Origin: Wurfbainia villosa
Taxonomy: Eukaryota; Streptophyta; Magnoliopsida; Zingiberales; Zingiberaceae
DNA: 64,000 nt
Reading direction: 5' to 3'
Assembly (NCBI GenBank): GCA_025175895.1
Contig: CM045993.1
Location: 51,154,621 to 51,218,620 of the forward strand
Shown: piece after piece, positions 1 to 11,140 of the stretch
How the letters are laid out: each line of letters starts with the position of its first letter
Position numbering within the stretch: the stretch's first letter is position 1
Translations under genes and position numbers: made by a program
The notes under the pieces: model-generated
What the model saw: only the letters and a program-made list of their open reading frames with translations
Databases searched by the model: none
Told to the model about the DNA's origin: nothing

Positions 1-270
1 AGTTCGCATATGCATGTATTTGTATAATCATGGACCCCGAAGACGAGCACAAAAACCGGTGATCCATCCGTCGCCTCTTCCACGGCTAATCAACTAGAAG
101 AGTTGTGTTGCTTGAACAACTAGTTTGTTTAAGCGATCGCTCAAGTTGTTAGCACGACGACGAAGTGGTTGTGCTAAGGAAACTCATCCCATCCGGATTA
201 GTTTTTTCATTAGTGAAAATTTTATTCCGAGGACATGGGAGCCAATGAGCCTCCGAAGCAACTCCCTTCA
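1..270 (+). repeat. Copia-1 5' LTR, 3' terminal part
   Basis: Nearly identical to 6948-7217. It ends in TTCA just before the primer-binding site. It contains the U5 hairpin at 110-134 (stem of 10 bp around the loop CTAGT). Confidence 0.92.
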
Positions 271-272
271 AA

Positions 273-285
273 TGGTATCAGAGCC
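273..285 (+). promoter_or_regulatory. Primer-binding site, tRNA-iMet type
   Basis: TGGTATCAGAGCC lies 2 bp after the LTR end and matches the complement of the plant initiator tRNA-Met 3' end. It would prime minus-strand DNA synthesis. Confidence 0.93.
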
Positions 286-1335
286 ACGGTTTCCGGTTTT
301 GTGTGTTTTCGATTCGGATACTTTCATGCACATATCATATATTGAGTATGCCGGATAATAGTAGGATGTGCGTAGGCTAACTTTTTGGTTGCAGGCATAA
401 TATCCGACTATTATGGCTATTTTTGTGTATGTGATTGTTTTGTGTGTGATTGTATGTATATTATTTGAATCCTCGGGGTTGACGAGGCTAGATTAGTATT
501 TAATTTTTTGTAATTAAATACGGCATTGTTTAGCCACTCATTTTAGTTTACTTTCGATCTAGATTATTTGTACACTCCTTCGTGGAGTATAGGATCAATG
601 GATGTAAATTAAAATAGTTTATCTCGGCTCAGATCTCTTTGGTGACTTGCGCACGGGAAAAGATGGAGCGGACGAGGTGGCGACACGACGGGATGCGTAT
701 TGGAGAACAATGCCATAATAGTTGGGAAAATTATGTTTTTCCATATTTATTGATGATTTGTTTTATATGCATGTTGTGTATGATTGAAAATTCCTCATTG
801 TCAATTTACTAAGTGGGAGAGGGACATTTTAATTAATTCCCACGGCCTCCATTACAATTTGACGTGTGATGCAACAAACTTGCGCGTTGGCTCTGAGTGC
901 CTTCCTCCCCATCGGATGGGTTTGTTAGCGGATCACTAGGTCAAATAATGGTTATAGGAAATTATTTAGGAGCGTGTGTACTTCCCCATCGGTAAGGCAC
1001 ATAATCCGAAATAATTCCCTTAGTATCGTGTAATGGTGCACACTTAGATGCAAATAAAAAGTATCCTCCCCATCGGAGTCACTGCTTTTATTTCTAGGGC
1101 CAAAGAGGAACCAACTATTAATTTTATTTGTCAAAAAGTAAGGTTGACAAGATAATAAAATTAATGGGTAAAACCTCCTCTTACAAATGTAGAATTCGTA
1201 TACATCCACACTATCGTGGCATGCGATATTCTCGGTGTTTTGAGGTGTTGGTTGATTTTGGAATTTTATTGTTTTAAGGAATCAATAATATTTGAAATCT
1301 AATATTTTGATCATTGTGATTCTTAGGTTTTTCAA
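286..1335 (+). other. Copia-1 untranslated leader
   Basis: About 1.05 kb between the primer site and gag with no convincing gene. It matches the Copia-2 leader (12022-13067). It holds three copies of CCCCATCGG (near 909, 975 and 1066), degenerate in Copia-2. Leaders of this kind usually carry packaging and dimerisation signals; no such role is shown here. Confidence 0.7.
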
Positions 1336-2152
1336 ATGGCTTTCAACCCACTTGCTGTGATATTAAAAGAAAATAAACTTACTGGAACAAACTATATTGA
1401 TTGGAAAAGAAACTTGGATATTGTCTTAACTGCGGAGGAGTACAAATTTGTACTCTTCGAGGTCTGTCCTCCTAAGCCTACCGATGACTCTGATGAAAAG
1501 GAGAAAGAAAGTTATAATAAATGGATCAAGGCAGATGAGATGGCGCGGTGTTACATTTTGGCATCTATGTCAAATGTGCTGCAACATCAGCATCAAGCCA
1601 TGACCACAGCTTATGACATGATGTTCAATCTCAAGGAACTTTTCGGACATCAGAGTAGGGCGGCTAGACATGAGGCTATGAGAAACTTGATGACGACCAA
1701 CATGGTTGAGGGAACACCCATTAGGGATCATGTTCTCAAGATGATGGCTCATCTTAATGAGATGGAAGTCCTCGGAGCTGAGATCGATGGGGAAACCCAG
1801 GTCGATATCATTCTCCAGTCTCTGCCTAGGAGTTTTGAGCAGTTCTGCCTCAACTACAACATGAACAAAAGGTTGTATTCGTTGGCGAAGCTTCTGACAG
1901 AACTCCAGGTGGCAGAGGGGATTTTTTTGTCAAAGCGCTCAAGCCATGGTTACTCAGAAGGTTTCTTCTTCTAAACCGAAAGGTAAGAAGAAGAAGAAGC
2001 AAGGTGGAGCAAAGAAAGTGGTAGTTGGACCTCAGGCAGGAGTGAAGAAGCCGAAAGGCAAGTGCTTCACTTGCAAGCAGACTGGACATTGGAAGGCGGA
2101 CTATCCTCGCCGAAAGAACAAAGGGGTTCCAGGAAACCCAACGACTAGTTGA
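1336..2152 (+). pseudogene. gag: Copia-1 gag (nucleocapsid precursor), frameshifted
   Basis: The first part (1336-1974, 212 codons) is a retrotransposon Gag of the UBN2/DUF4219 type, starting MAFNPLAVILKENKLTG and matching Copia-2 gag. A frameshift near 1925 moves the nucleocapsid part to a second frame (1946-2152), where a lysine-rich stretch precedes the zinc knuckle CFTCKQTGHWKADYP. The last knuckle cysteine is replaced by tyrosine (CCHC to CCHY). Copia-2 retains the cysteine. The reading then jumps from KNKG to the region downstream of protease: about 90-100 bp present in Copia-2 (26020-26120), including the Asp-Thr-Gly site, are missing here. Confidence 0.88.
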
Positions 2153-2159
2153 GGGAGAG

Positions 2160-5135
2160 ATTACCGTCTTCATGGGCAATGCTTCAAAGGTGGCGGCTAT
2201 TGCAGTGGGAGACGTTTATTTATCTTTTGATAGGAATAAAGTTTTGGTTTTGAGAAATTGTCTTTATGTACCTACTTTTAGAAAGAATTTAATTTCAATT
2301 TCTAAATTGTTTATGGATGGATATTCTGTTTCTTTTAATGACAAAGTGGTTATAAAAAGGAATAGGGAGATTATCTGTTCTGGTACATTGGTTGGCAATT
2401 TGTATACTCTTGAACCGAAAACTCCCACGATGCATATAGAAGTAAATAACTCATCTTCTAAGTCTAATAAGAGAAAAGAACCTTCAAAAATGAACTGCAT
2501 TATCTTTGGCATCTAAGGCTTGGTCATATTAACCTAAGCAGAATTCAAAGGTTGATAGCTGATGGACCTTTGGGTTGATTAGTGGTGGAGGATCTCCCAA
2601 CCTGCGAATCTTGCTTGGAAGGTAAAATGACCAAGAGGCCTTTCAAGGCCAAGGGTATAGAGCCAAAGATGTGTTAGAATTGGTTCATTCGATTTGTGCG
2701 GTCCTATGTCTATCCGAGGCTAGAGGTGGTTTGAATATTTCGTCTCTTTTATAGAGCGATTATTCAAGATATGGATACATTTACTTGATGCATAAGTCTG
2801 AATGCTTTGTGAGTTCGAAGAATTCAAAGGGTGATGTGGAGAGATCAAGGTAAAAGTATCAAGACATTACGATCTGATCGTGGTGGCGAGTACCTCTTGG
2901 GAGAGTTTAGGAGTTACTTATCAGAGGCTGGGATTCAATCCTAATTGTCCGCACCTGGCACACCCCAGCAGAATGGTGTGACAGAGCGAAGGAATAGGAC
3001 TCTTATGGAGATGGTCAGATCGATGATGAGTTATTCTGAGTTACCTGATTCATTCTGGGTTTGCTCGAAACAGCGACACATTCTCGAACTTGGTTCCATC
3101 TAAGCCGCACTCTACTCCCATAGAGTTGTGGACTGGGCGAAAGCCTAGTCTAAGACATATTCGGATTTGGGGTAGTCCAGCACATGTGCTGAAGGGAGAT
3201 GCTGGTAAGTTAGAATCTCGTACAGAAGTACGCTTGTTTGTTGGCTACCCTAAGGGAACGAAGGGTGGTTTATTCTATAGTCCTAGAGATTAGAAGGTGA
3301 TCGTGAGTACGAATGCCAGATTTTTAGAGGAGGACTATGTGATGAACCACAAGTCCACGAGTAGGATTGTTCTTGAGGAGTTGACAAGGGAAGTCCCGAC
3401 TTAGTACCACCGGTACAAGAGGAGATACCACAAGTCACTGCACTGCGTGTCACAGAACATACACAGGAGGCACCTCGTCGTAGTGGGAGGGTTGTTAGAC
3501 AACCCGAGAGATTCATGTTTTTGGGAGAGTCTTCGGACTTAGTCCTTGGTGAACATGAACCTGATCCCTGGACATATGACGAGGAACTCCAAGATAGAGA
3601 TGCGGTATCTTGGCAAAGAGCAATGAATTCAGAGATAGAATCTATGGATTCTAATCAGGTCTGGGAGCTAGTATAACCACCCGATGGTGTAAAATCCATT
3701 GGATGCAAGTGGATCTACAAGAGAAAGAGAGGAGTAGACGGGAAGGTTGAGACCTTCAAAGCTAGGCTTGTTGCGAAAGGGTATACTCAGAAAGAGGGTA
3801 TCGATTATGAGGAGACCTTTTCGCCGGTAGCTATGCTTAAGTCTATCCGGATTCTCTTATCTATAGCTGCTCATATGGATTATGAGATTTGGCAGATGGA
3901 TGTCAAGACATCTTTCCTTAATAGAAGTCTTGAGGAGAACATCTATATGCAGCAACCAGAGGGATTCATTGCCAAAGGCAAAGAGCATCTTGTATGTAAG
4001 CTTAATCGGTCCATTTATGGATTAAAGAAAGCTTCTAGATCTTGGAACATCCGTTTTGATGAGGTAATCCAGTCATATGGATTTATTCAATGTCCGGATG
4101 AACCTTGTGTATACAAGAGATGTGATGGAAATGTAGTGGTACTTCTTGTACTATACGTAGATGACATTTTGTTAGTTGGCAACAATATCAGAGTGTTATC
4201 AGACGTAAGGGTATGGTTGTCCAAGCAGTTTGACCTGAAGGACTTGGGAGAAGTGGGACACATCCTTGGGATCAAAGTTATAAGGGATCGCAAGAAAAGG
4301 ATGTTGTGCTTATCTCAAGCTTCATACATTGACACTGTCCTTGCTCATTTTAGCATGCAGAACTCCAAGAAAGGTTTTCTACCTTTTAGGCATGGAGTTC
4401 CTTTATCTAAAGAGATGTGTCCCAAAACATCAAAGGAGATAGAGGACATGAAGGCGGTTCCTTATGCTTCGGCAGTAGGAAGCCTCATGTATGCTATGCT
4501 ATGTACGAGACCAGATATCTGCTTTGCCGTGGGCATGGTCAGCAGATATTAGAGTAATCCTGGACAGGGACATTGGACTGCGGTAAAGCATATATTGAAG
4601 TACTTGAGAAGGACTAGGGATTATATGCTGGTTTACCGGGAAAAATCAATTAGTCCCTATGGGTTACACAGATTCTGATTTCCAATCAGATAGAGATAAC
4701 AGTAAATCTACCTCGGGGGTTGTGTTTACTTTTGGAGGTGGAGCCATAATATGGAGGAGTGTCAAGCATAAATGCGTGTCGGACTCTACCATGGAAGCTG
4801 AGTATGTGGCAGCCTCTGAGGCAGCCAAGGAAGCTGTATGGCTTAGGAACTTTTTGATGGACTTGGATGTGATTCCTGGTTTGCCTAGAACTATCACAAT
4901 TTATTGTGATAACAGTGGTGCAGTTGCAAACTCGAAGGAACCATGAGCCCATAAGGCAAGTAAACACATAGAGCGAAAGTACCACCTGATACGAGAGATC
5001 GTAAAGCGAGGAGAAGTAGCTGTGGCCAAGATTGCATCAGAGGATAACCTGGCGGATCCTTTCACTAAGGCCCTTCCAGCGAAAGCGTTTGATAGGCATG
5101 TGGAGGACATGGGGATCAGATGTATGGTAGTGTGA
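2160..5135 (+). pseudogene. pol: Copia-1 pol: integrase, reverse transcriptase, RNase H, broken
   Basis: 2172-2516 carries the segment before integrase. 2517-3290 is integrase in several frames because of small indels (NGVTERRNRT and RIWGSPAHV recognisable). Reverse transcriptase spans about 3690-4552 with MDVKTSFLN, SIYGLKKAS and the catalytic LYVDDILL. RNase H runs from 4659 with DSDFQSDRD and ends at 5135. Stops at 3291 (TAG), 4550 (TAG) and 4944 (TGA) fall where Copia-2 has CAG, CAG and CGA, so each is one C-to-T change. Pol would copy and integrate element DNA; this copy cannot make a full protein. Confidence 0.9.
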
Positions 5136-6090
5136 TGACAGCATAGTCTTTTAGTATAAGTGGGAGATTGTTGGAATGTATACTGAAAGCCTAGCTCTTT
5201 TTGTATGAATATTTTATTTTGAAATAAGAATCACATGATCATTGTTTTCACTTTATATATATTTATTATATGTGTGCATATTGTCTAATATTTTGCATTG
5301 TAGATAACATGGTGCTTGGTGTGGCATAGAAGATCATGTTATCAGTCCCTTGTAGAATATAAGTAGAGGCTCACAACCAAGATAGTTTTGGACAAACCAT
5401 TGGCATGGTTGTAGTGTAGCTTGGTATTGTTTTGTCTTGAACATAGAGTTACACTAGTACACTTAGGTGTATTGAGCAGGACCGACATAGAGGTGATTCA
5501 ATTTATTGCTGACTATATAATTGAATCGGACCTCGGATATTATGTTATACATGCTCTTAATCCCGATATAATAACGGGCACATGTACTTAGTATTTATTT
5601 CTTTGATTTACCATAGGGTGAGATTTAGATGGATTAAATCAATAAGCCCGGTAAGTTGGGAAATAATATTATTTACATGGTGTGTCGTTGATTATAGGAG
5701 GAAACCGTGTCCTATGTATTAGGTTGATGATGTCCTCTTTAGAAGCTCATAAGGTTCATCATGTAAACCCAGCTGGTTGACTTAGTCAACATGATGATAA
5801 GGTTGAGTGGTACTACTTGAGGAGTTAGATGTTAATTAATTGATGGACATTCGATATCTTAAACACGGGGAGATGGATGTACAAATAATATATGGAGCCC
5901 ATATTGATTTATGGGGGTTGGTGAGGTAATTCAATGATGATCCTCTAGTGTAATGGAACATCATTGATGGATCAAGTTTGTGTGGTTCCGATCCATCGGG
6001 TGGCCAAGATCCAACTCCTCCTCAATGTCCCTATCGTAGCCTAATATAATCCTCAAGAAGTCTAGATCCAAGAATGTAAAACAAAACCCT

Positions 6091-6354
6091 AGAACCGACG
6101 GTTCAGATTAAATCTCTAGATCCGACGGTTGGGATTAAATTCCTAGAACCGACGGTTGAGATTAAATCTCTAGATCCGATGGTTGGGATTAAATCCCTAG
6201 AACCGACGGTTGAGATTAAATCCCTAGATCCGACGGTTGGGATGAATCCCTAGATCCGACGGTTGGGATGAAACCCTAGATCCGACGGTTGGGATAAAAC
6301 CCTAGATCCGACGGTGGAGATTAAATCCCTAGATCCGATGGTGGAGATTAAAGG
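6091..6354 (+). repeat. 27-bp minisatellite, ten units, U3 of Copia-1
   Basis: Ten head-to-tail units of the type AGATCCGACGGTTGGGATTA followed by AATCCCT, ending about 18 bp before the TATA box. The same unit occurs ten times in the solo LTR (44896-45144), four times in each Copia-2 LTR and about five times at 62425-62548. Confidence 0.92.
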
Positions 6355-6371
6355 AGGCTTAAGCCCAATTC

Positions 6372-6379
6372 TATAAATA
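6372..6379 (+). promoter_or_regulatory. TATA box of Copia-1 3' LTR
   Basis: TATAAATA directly downstream of the minisatellite, at the same place as TATAAAAG in both Copia-2 LTRs (11133, 30877). Probable U3/R promoter. Confidence 0.7.
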
Positions 6380-7053
6380 GAGGGTTAAAGCTTGGGCAGC
6401 AAGAATGGTTTTTTGTATTAGGGTTTTGCCTCTCAAGAGTTAAGGCGGCTAGGGTTTGGTTAGTGGTTTGGGCGGCAACAAGTTTAGGAGATTACGGGTT
6501 TCCTCCTTTTCTCCTTGGTGGCCAGTGCTCACTCCATCTTCCTCCTTGCTTTGGCTGGCCCTCTTCCTCCTCCTTTTCTCCTTGGTGGCCGGAGGTTCTC
6601 CAATCCATTGGTGGCCGACGCTTCTCCCATTCATTGGTGGCCGGCGACAACATTGTTACAAAGGTTGGCCGACGCTCAATCATTCACTCCTTGGCCGGCG
6701 GTTACATCGAGCTCCTTGAGTTGGTGGCCGGTTCTAGAAAGGAGAAGGGTTTTTGTTTGGTTCTTCTCTTTGTTCGGAGCAAACAAGGAAGGGAAGAACG
6801 TGATCTAGGAGGCTTCTACTCGTGGAGGATCTTCGCCTACACGACGTCTGCGAGGAGGATAGGACATACGGTAGAAGATCATGAGGTATAAAAGTTTTAC
6901 AACTTTATTTTCTGATCTTAGCATGTTCTTATATGCATGATTGTACTAGTTCGCATATGCATGTATTTGTATAATCATGGACCCCGAAGACGAGCACAAA
7001 AACCGGCGATCCATCCGTCATCTCTTCCGCGGCTAACCAACTAGAAGAGTTGT

Positions 7054-7084
7054 GTTGCTTGAACAACTAGTTTGTTCAAGCGAT
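7054..7084 (+). other. Conserved U5 hairpin of the Copia-1/2 LTR
   Basis: GCTTGAACAA (7057-7066), loop CTAGT, TTGTTCAAGC (7072-7081), extended outward by wobble pairs. The same stem occurs in the Copia-1 5' LTR (110-134), both Copia-2 LTRs (11817-11839, 31551-31583) and the LTR at 61741-61774, with substitutions that keep pairing. It lies about 150-190 bp before the primer-binding site. Confidence 0.75.
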
Positions 7085-7217
7085 CGCTCAAGTTGTTAGC
7101 ATGACGACGAAGTGGTTGTGCTAAGGAAACTCATCCCATCCGGATTAGTTTTTTCATTAGTGAAAATTTTAATCCGGGGACATGGGAGCCAATGAGCCTC
7201 CGAAGCAACTCTGTTCA

Positions 7218-7675
7218 GAGTGTAGGCTATTAATGATATCTTGTATGCGAGCGTGTAATTGGGTAGCCATTTTGTTCTCCTGCATTTTAAGGTTATACAA
7301 TTTATTAAACAATAAATCACCTTTACATACCTTAGCATCGTCGGTTCCTTCGTGTAGCTCGATGAGCTTGTTCCATAGGCCCTTCGCACTGATGAAGGGG
7401 CCGACGCGGTTGAGCTCCTCTTTGGACAAACCACATTGTATAATTTGGGTAGCCTTGGCGTCGACTTCCACTTGTCTTTTCATGGTGTTCGTCCATTGAT
7501 CGTAATCCAACGATTCACCAACTTCATTAGTAGGAAGTGTGACTCCGATTTGGATTATGATCCACATCTCGATTTGGGTTTTTAGAAAGCATTCCATCCG
7601 ACCCTTCCAGTATTGGAAGTTGTCTCTGTTGTAAAACAGAGGTCGGACGATGCTAAACCCTTCAAGATGGGCCAT
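7218..7675 (-). pseudogene. gag: alpha-2 gag N-terminus, cut by Copia-1
   Basis: About 150 codons starting MAHLEGFSIVRPLFYNRDNF, with the WKGRMECFLKT and LWNKLIELHEGT motifs of SIRE-like plant copia Gag (UBN2 family). It matches alpha-1 and alpha-3 gag. The frame is open up to the Copia-1 insertion after IINSLHS and would continue left of Copia-1. The start is chosen because alpha-1 and alpha-3 share MAH at this position. Confidence 0.87.
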
Positions 7676-7880
7676 TTAAAAAAAAACCTTACAAGGACAA
7701 AAACAAAAAGAAAGTGCCAAGACTCTCGTCTTGGATTAGTAGTGCGGGAATAGGAATTAACGATACGACGAAAGCTTAAAACTTATGAATTGCAAAACTT
7801 AAAAATGAAAATAAATCCTTTTGAAAAGTTGCTAGATTGGTGGTTGCACCAAATCGTAGTGCCCCTGCTCTGATACCAAT
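7676..7880 (-). promoter_or_regulatory. alpha-2 leader with primer-binding site
   Basis: Holds the reverse complement of TGGTATCAGAGC at 7867-7878, 2 bp from the LTR, then a short leader of about 190 bp to gag. Confidence 0.85.
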
Positions 7881-8903
7881 TGTTGGATCAAAATGAGTGC
7901 GAGAGGGGGGGGGGTGAATAACACAAAACAATCTTTTCGTTTCGTTCGATATAAAACACGAGTAGCAGCGGAAAATAAATCAAATCAATTTTATTTTTAC
8001 TTGGTTCATATCCTACCGGCTGCTAATCCAAGGCCCTAACGGTCCTAGACCGCATACAGAGGGCAATTCACTAAAACACTCCTCCTCGTTGGAGGTAGGA
8101 GTTGACGATTACAAAGATAGGAGAAAACTCAAGGTAGAGAGACAAACCCCTCTCTCCTCATTACGATAAAAGCTCAGAAATACAAACTTAAATACAAGCA
8201 ATCTAAATTGACAACTTAAGATGTTACCGACGACTAAGGAGTTGAAGGTTGAGCTCGTGTTGTCGGCGTTTCAGTAGCGCTTTGTCGTCGTAGAGTTGTC
8301 GGAGAGTTGCGGCATTGCAGGAGCACTTGAGAGCACTTGGAATGATGAAAATGAAGAAGAACACTCTTTCTTTTATAGCCTTTGAAGCCCCCCAATGGTC
8401 AGTCCCAGCTCATGGTCAAAGAGCCTCATCTCCCCAAGATAAGTGGATCTTATCTTGACTTTTCTCAAAGCTGGAATTTGAATAACAGTTGAACTGGACT
8501 GTTGAACTGGTCGGTTGAACTAGTCGGTTGAAAAGATGCCTAGGATTTTAAACTGCATCAAGAGTTAGCTCAAAAATCACATTGAAATAAGTATTTTCGA
8601 TGGCTACCAACCGTCCGATCTCGACATAGACCTTCCATAGGATGTCTTAGTCGGATCGTTGCCTAAGAACGTCCCCGTACCGAGGACTCGACCTTACTTA
8701 CACTTACTCACACGAGCTTACCTCAAGCTTTACCTTTGTAGCTTTTGCTTCCGGTCTCCACTAGATTTCTCTGGCTCCCTCCGAAGTCCTCCCGGTGTCG
8801 CCCGACCACCATAGTTTCTCAAAACGAGAACCTCCGGGTGTTGCCGGACCTTCAACTTTAGCTTAGCATTCCTGCACACTTCATTTAGCTCATGAGATAA
8901 CGA
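7881..8903 (-). repeat. alpha-2 5' LTR, major part
   Basis: Begins TGTTGGATC on the plus strand and matches the alpha-1 LTRs. TRIM-1 inserted at 8903/8904 with duplication AACGA (8899-8903 and 32834-32838); the remaining 71 bp are at 32839-32909. A decayed palindrome array lies near 8470-8540, and a TATA-like sequence (minus strand) near 8372. Confidence 0.87.
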
Positions 8904-9052
8904 TGTTAGTACCTATAAGATCCACATATCTCCACAATGGTATGATATTGTCCAATTTGGACCCAAGCCCTCATAGTTTTGTTTTTGGGCTTTACCCAAA
9001 AGGCCTCATACCAATGGAGATATCTTTTCATCTTATAAGCACATGATCTTTT
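8904..9052 (-). mobile_element. TRIM-1, left fragment (continues 32276-32833)
   Basis: First 149 bp of a 198-bp LTR of a terminal-repeat retrotransposon in miniature. The remaining 49 bp are at 32276-32324, followed by a 311-bp interior and the second 198-bp LTR (32636-32833). The beta solo LTR split it, with duplication CTTTT (9048-9052 and 32271-32275). Confidence 0.9.
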
Positions 9053-10075
9053 TGTTAGGACATGTGCGCCTGCTAGAGGGGGCGTGAATAGCACATTCTC
9101 GTACGTTGATGGAAATCGTTCGCGTGCTTGTCTACAATTTTCGTTAGCGCAGCGGAAACAAAGATAATAAAGCAATAAAGAAAATACAAACACACAAACA
9201 CAAGGATATAACGTGGTTCGGAACCAAACGGTTCCTACTCCACGGATCGAGCTCTAAAGAGCTCTAGTGATGCACACACACTCACTAATCACAAATACTC
9301 CTTCTCGACACAAGTCAGAGGTGGAGAAACCTAGTACAACAGTTTACAACAATAAACTAAGTACAACAAGCAATTACAAGGAAATACAATGCAATACAAG
9401 TAAAGAAATCACTTTACAAATGTCTTTAGATTACTTGCTTTTGGTTGCCTTGGACTAGCCTTGAAGGACTGGAAGAGCACCAACTATTCCCCTTCAAATC
9501 GCTCAAGAAAACACTTACTTGAAACCCTCCACGAACAGCTGCTTTTAACCTGCATCGGGCTGGATTTCCACCGATCAGTCGACTATCATAAGTCACCAGT
9601 CGACTGATGCCACTGTTGTCATGAGACAATGGGTCGATCCACACTGCAAAAACTCCAACGAATCTTTTGGCAGTCGACTGTCGGTCGCGTAGTCGACTGG
9701 CCAGTCGGCTACGGAGCATTCTGTGCTCGTGGCTGAACTAGCAGTCGACTGCCGTCCCTTGGCAGTCGACTACTATCGACTGCTCCAATGAGTAGTCGAC
9801 TGCCAGAGCAATTTTAGCTCTAAACCGACAGTCGAACTCAAGTCGACTCACAGCAGTCGAACCGGCCATAATGTCAGTCGACTGCGAACCTCAAACATGA
9901 GGTTTTAACCCAAGTATGGTGCCCCCATACTTGCTAGACCACCCTTAGCCTAGACCTAAGCCTTCTAGCCACCTCCATCAGCCTCACGCCTCTCGGATCC
10001 CTCCAAGTCATCCATGACTTGTTCATCCATCACGCTAGCCTTTAGGTACTTCCATCGGCTATGTCATGCTAACAG
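9053..10075 (-). mobile_element. beta-family solo LTR, left fragment (continues 31756-32270)
   Basis: Minus-oriented LTR of about 1.54 kb, similar to the beta-1 LTRs. It is flanked by CTTTT on both sides and has no internal region, so it is a solo LTR left by LTR-LTR recombination. Copia-2 inserted in it, with duplication AACAG (10071-10075) against AACGG (31751-31755), one mismatch. It holds the palindrome array 9576-9884. Confidence 0.9.
9576..9884 (-). repeat. Array of AGTCGACT palindromes in the beta solo LTR U3
   Basis: About ten copies or near-copies of AGTCGACT, often as CAGTCGACTG, spaced 15-45 bp. In LTR orientation they lie upstream of the promoter region. Comparable arrays occur in alpha and gamma LTRs. 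Confidence 0.85.
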
Positions 10076-11008
10076 TGTAGGGATGTATACTGAAAAGTCT
10101 ATCTTTTGTATGAACATTTTATTTTGGAATAAGAATCACATTATCATTGTTTGCATATTTTTATGGTTATGCAATATTGTCTAATACTTTACATTGTTGA
10201 TAACATGGTGTGTGGTGTTACACAGGAGACCATGTTATCGACCCCTTGAAAAGGATAAACAAAGGCTCACAACCGAGATGACTTTGGACAAACCATCGGA
10301 ATGGTTGTAGTGTGATTTGGTATTGGTTTGTCTTGACCATAGAATCACACTAGTGCACTTTGTGTGTATTGAGCAGGACCGACTTAGAGGTGATTCGATT
10401 TATTGCTGACTACATAATCAAATCGGACCTCAGATATTATTTAGTACATGCTCTTAATCCCGATATAATAACGGACACATATACTTAGTAGTCATCTCTT
10501 TGATTTACCAATGGGTGAGATTTATAGATTAAATTGATAGGCTCGGTAAGTTGGGAGATGATATTATTTATATGGTGTGCCATTGATTATAGGAGGAAAC
10601 CATGTCCTATATATTAGGATGATGATGTCCCCTTGAGGAGCTCATAAGGTTCATCATGTAAACCCTGCAGGTGGACTTGGTCCGGCATGATGAAAAGGTT
10701 GAGTGGTACTACTCAAGGAGTTAGATGTTGATTAATTAATAGTCAGTAAATTAATTAATCGACGGACTTTTGAGATGTTAAACACGGGGAGAAAATGTAC
10801 AAATAATATATGGAGCCCATATTATCATATGGGGGTTGGTGAGGTAGATCAATGATGAACCTTTAGTGGATTGGATCATCATTAGTGGATCGGACTTTAT
10901 GTGGGCTTGATCCATGGGTGGCCAAGACCCAACTTCTCCTCATGGTCCCTAATGTAGCCTATTAACACCTCATGATGCTTAGATCAAATGGATAGAAACA
11001 AAAGTCTA

Positions 11009-11113
11009 AGATCCATTGGTAGATATTAAATCTCTAAGATCCGACGGTTGAGATTAAATCTCTAGATCCGACGGTTGAGATTAAATCCCTAGAACCAATG
11101 GAGGAGATTAATT
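11009..11113 (+). repeat. 27-bp minisatellite, four units, Copia-2 5' LTR
   Basis: Same unit as 6091-6354 but only four copies; repeated in the 3' LTR at 30753-30855. It ends about 20 bp before the TATA box. Confidence 0.88.
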
Positions 11114-11132
11114 CATGACTTATCCCTAACTC

Positions 11133-11140
11133 TATAAAAG
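11133..11140 (+). promoter_or_regulatory. TATA box, Copia-2 5' LTR
   Basis: TATAAAAG immediately after the U3 repeat units. The 3' LTR has the same at 30877-30884. Confidence 0.7.

Larger units (their letters stand above)
1..7217 (+). mobile_element. Copia-1, long-LTR Ty1/copia retrotransposon (5' LTR cut by window edge)
   Basis: A copia-type element in the order LTR, tRNA-iMet primer-binding site, gag, integrase, reverse transcriptase, RNase H, polypurine tract, LTR. The last 270 bp of the 5' LTR are at the left edge and match the end of the 3' LTR (5169-7217). It interrupts the minus-strand gag of alpha-2, which resumes at 7218; GAGTG (7218-7222) is the expected target duplication but its partner is outside the window. 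The coding region has frameshifts and stops and lacks the protease active site, so this copy cannot be autonomous. Same family as Copia-2. Confidence 0.93.
5169..7217 (+). repeat. Copia-1 3' LTR (2049 bp)
   Basis: Starts TGTTGGAATG directly after the polypurine tract GTGGGAGAT (5160-5168) and ends TTCA. In order it holds a U3 with ten tandem 27-bp units, a TATA box at 6372, a GC-rich part with many TTGGTGGCCGG-like repeats, and a U5 hairpin near 7054. The 142-codon frame at 6463-6891 lies in this repetitive part and is not treated as a gene. The solo LTR at 44015-46083 is the same subfamily. Confidence 0.9.
7218..8903 (-). mobile_element. TR-GAG alpha-2, visible 5' part (other part of its LTR at 32839-32909)
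   Basis: Minus-strand element of the alpha family. Visible parts are the gag N-terminus (7218-7675), primer-binding site (7867-7878) and 5' LTR (7881-8903 plus 32839-32909, about 1094 bp). Its gag is interrupted by Copia-1 and its LTR by TRIM-1. The rest lies left of the window. On the right it abuts beta-2 gag at 32910. Confidence 0.88.

Noticed and set aside
6463..6891. 142-codon open frame in the Copia-1 3' LTR
   Set aside because: Low-complexity translation of TTGGTGGCCGG-type repeats in the R/U5 part; not open in related LTRs.
7218..7675. A host gene encoding an unknown plant protein
   Set aside because: The same protein occurs in alpha-1 and alpha-3 next to LTRs and primer sites; it is retrotransposon Gag.
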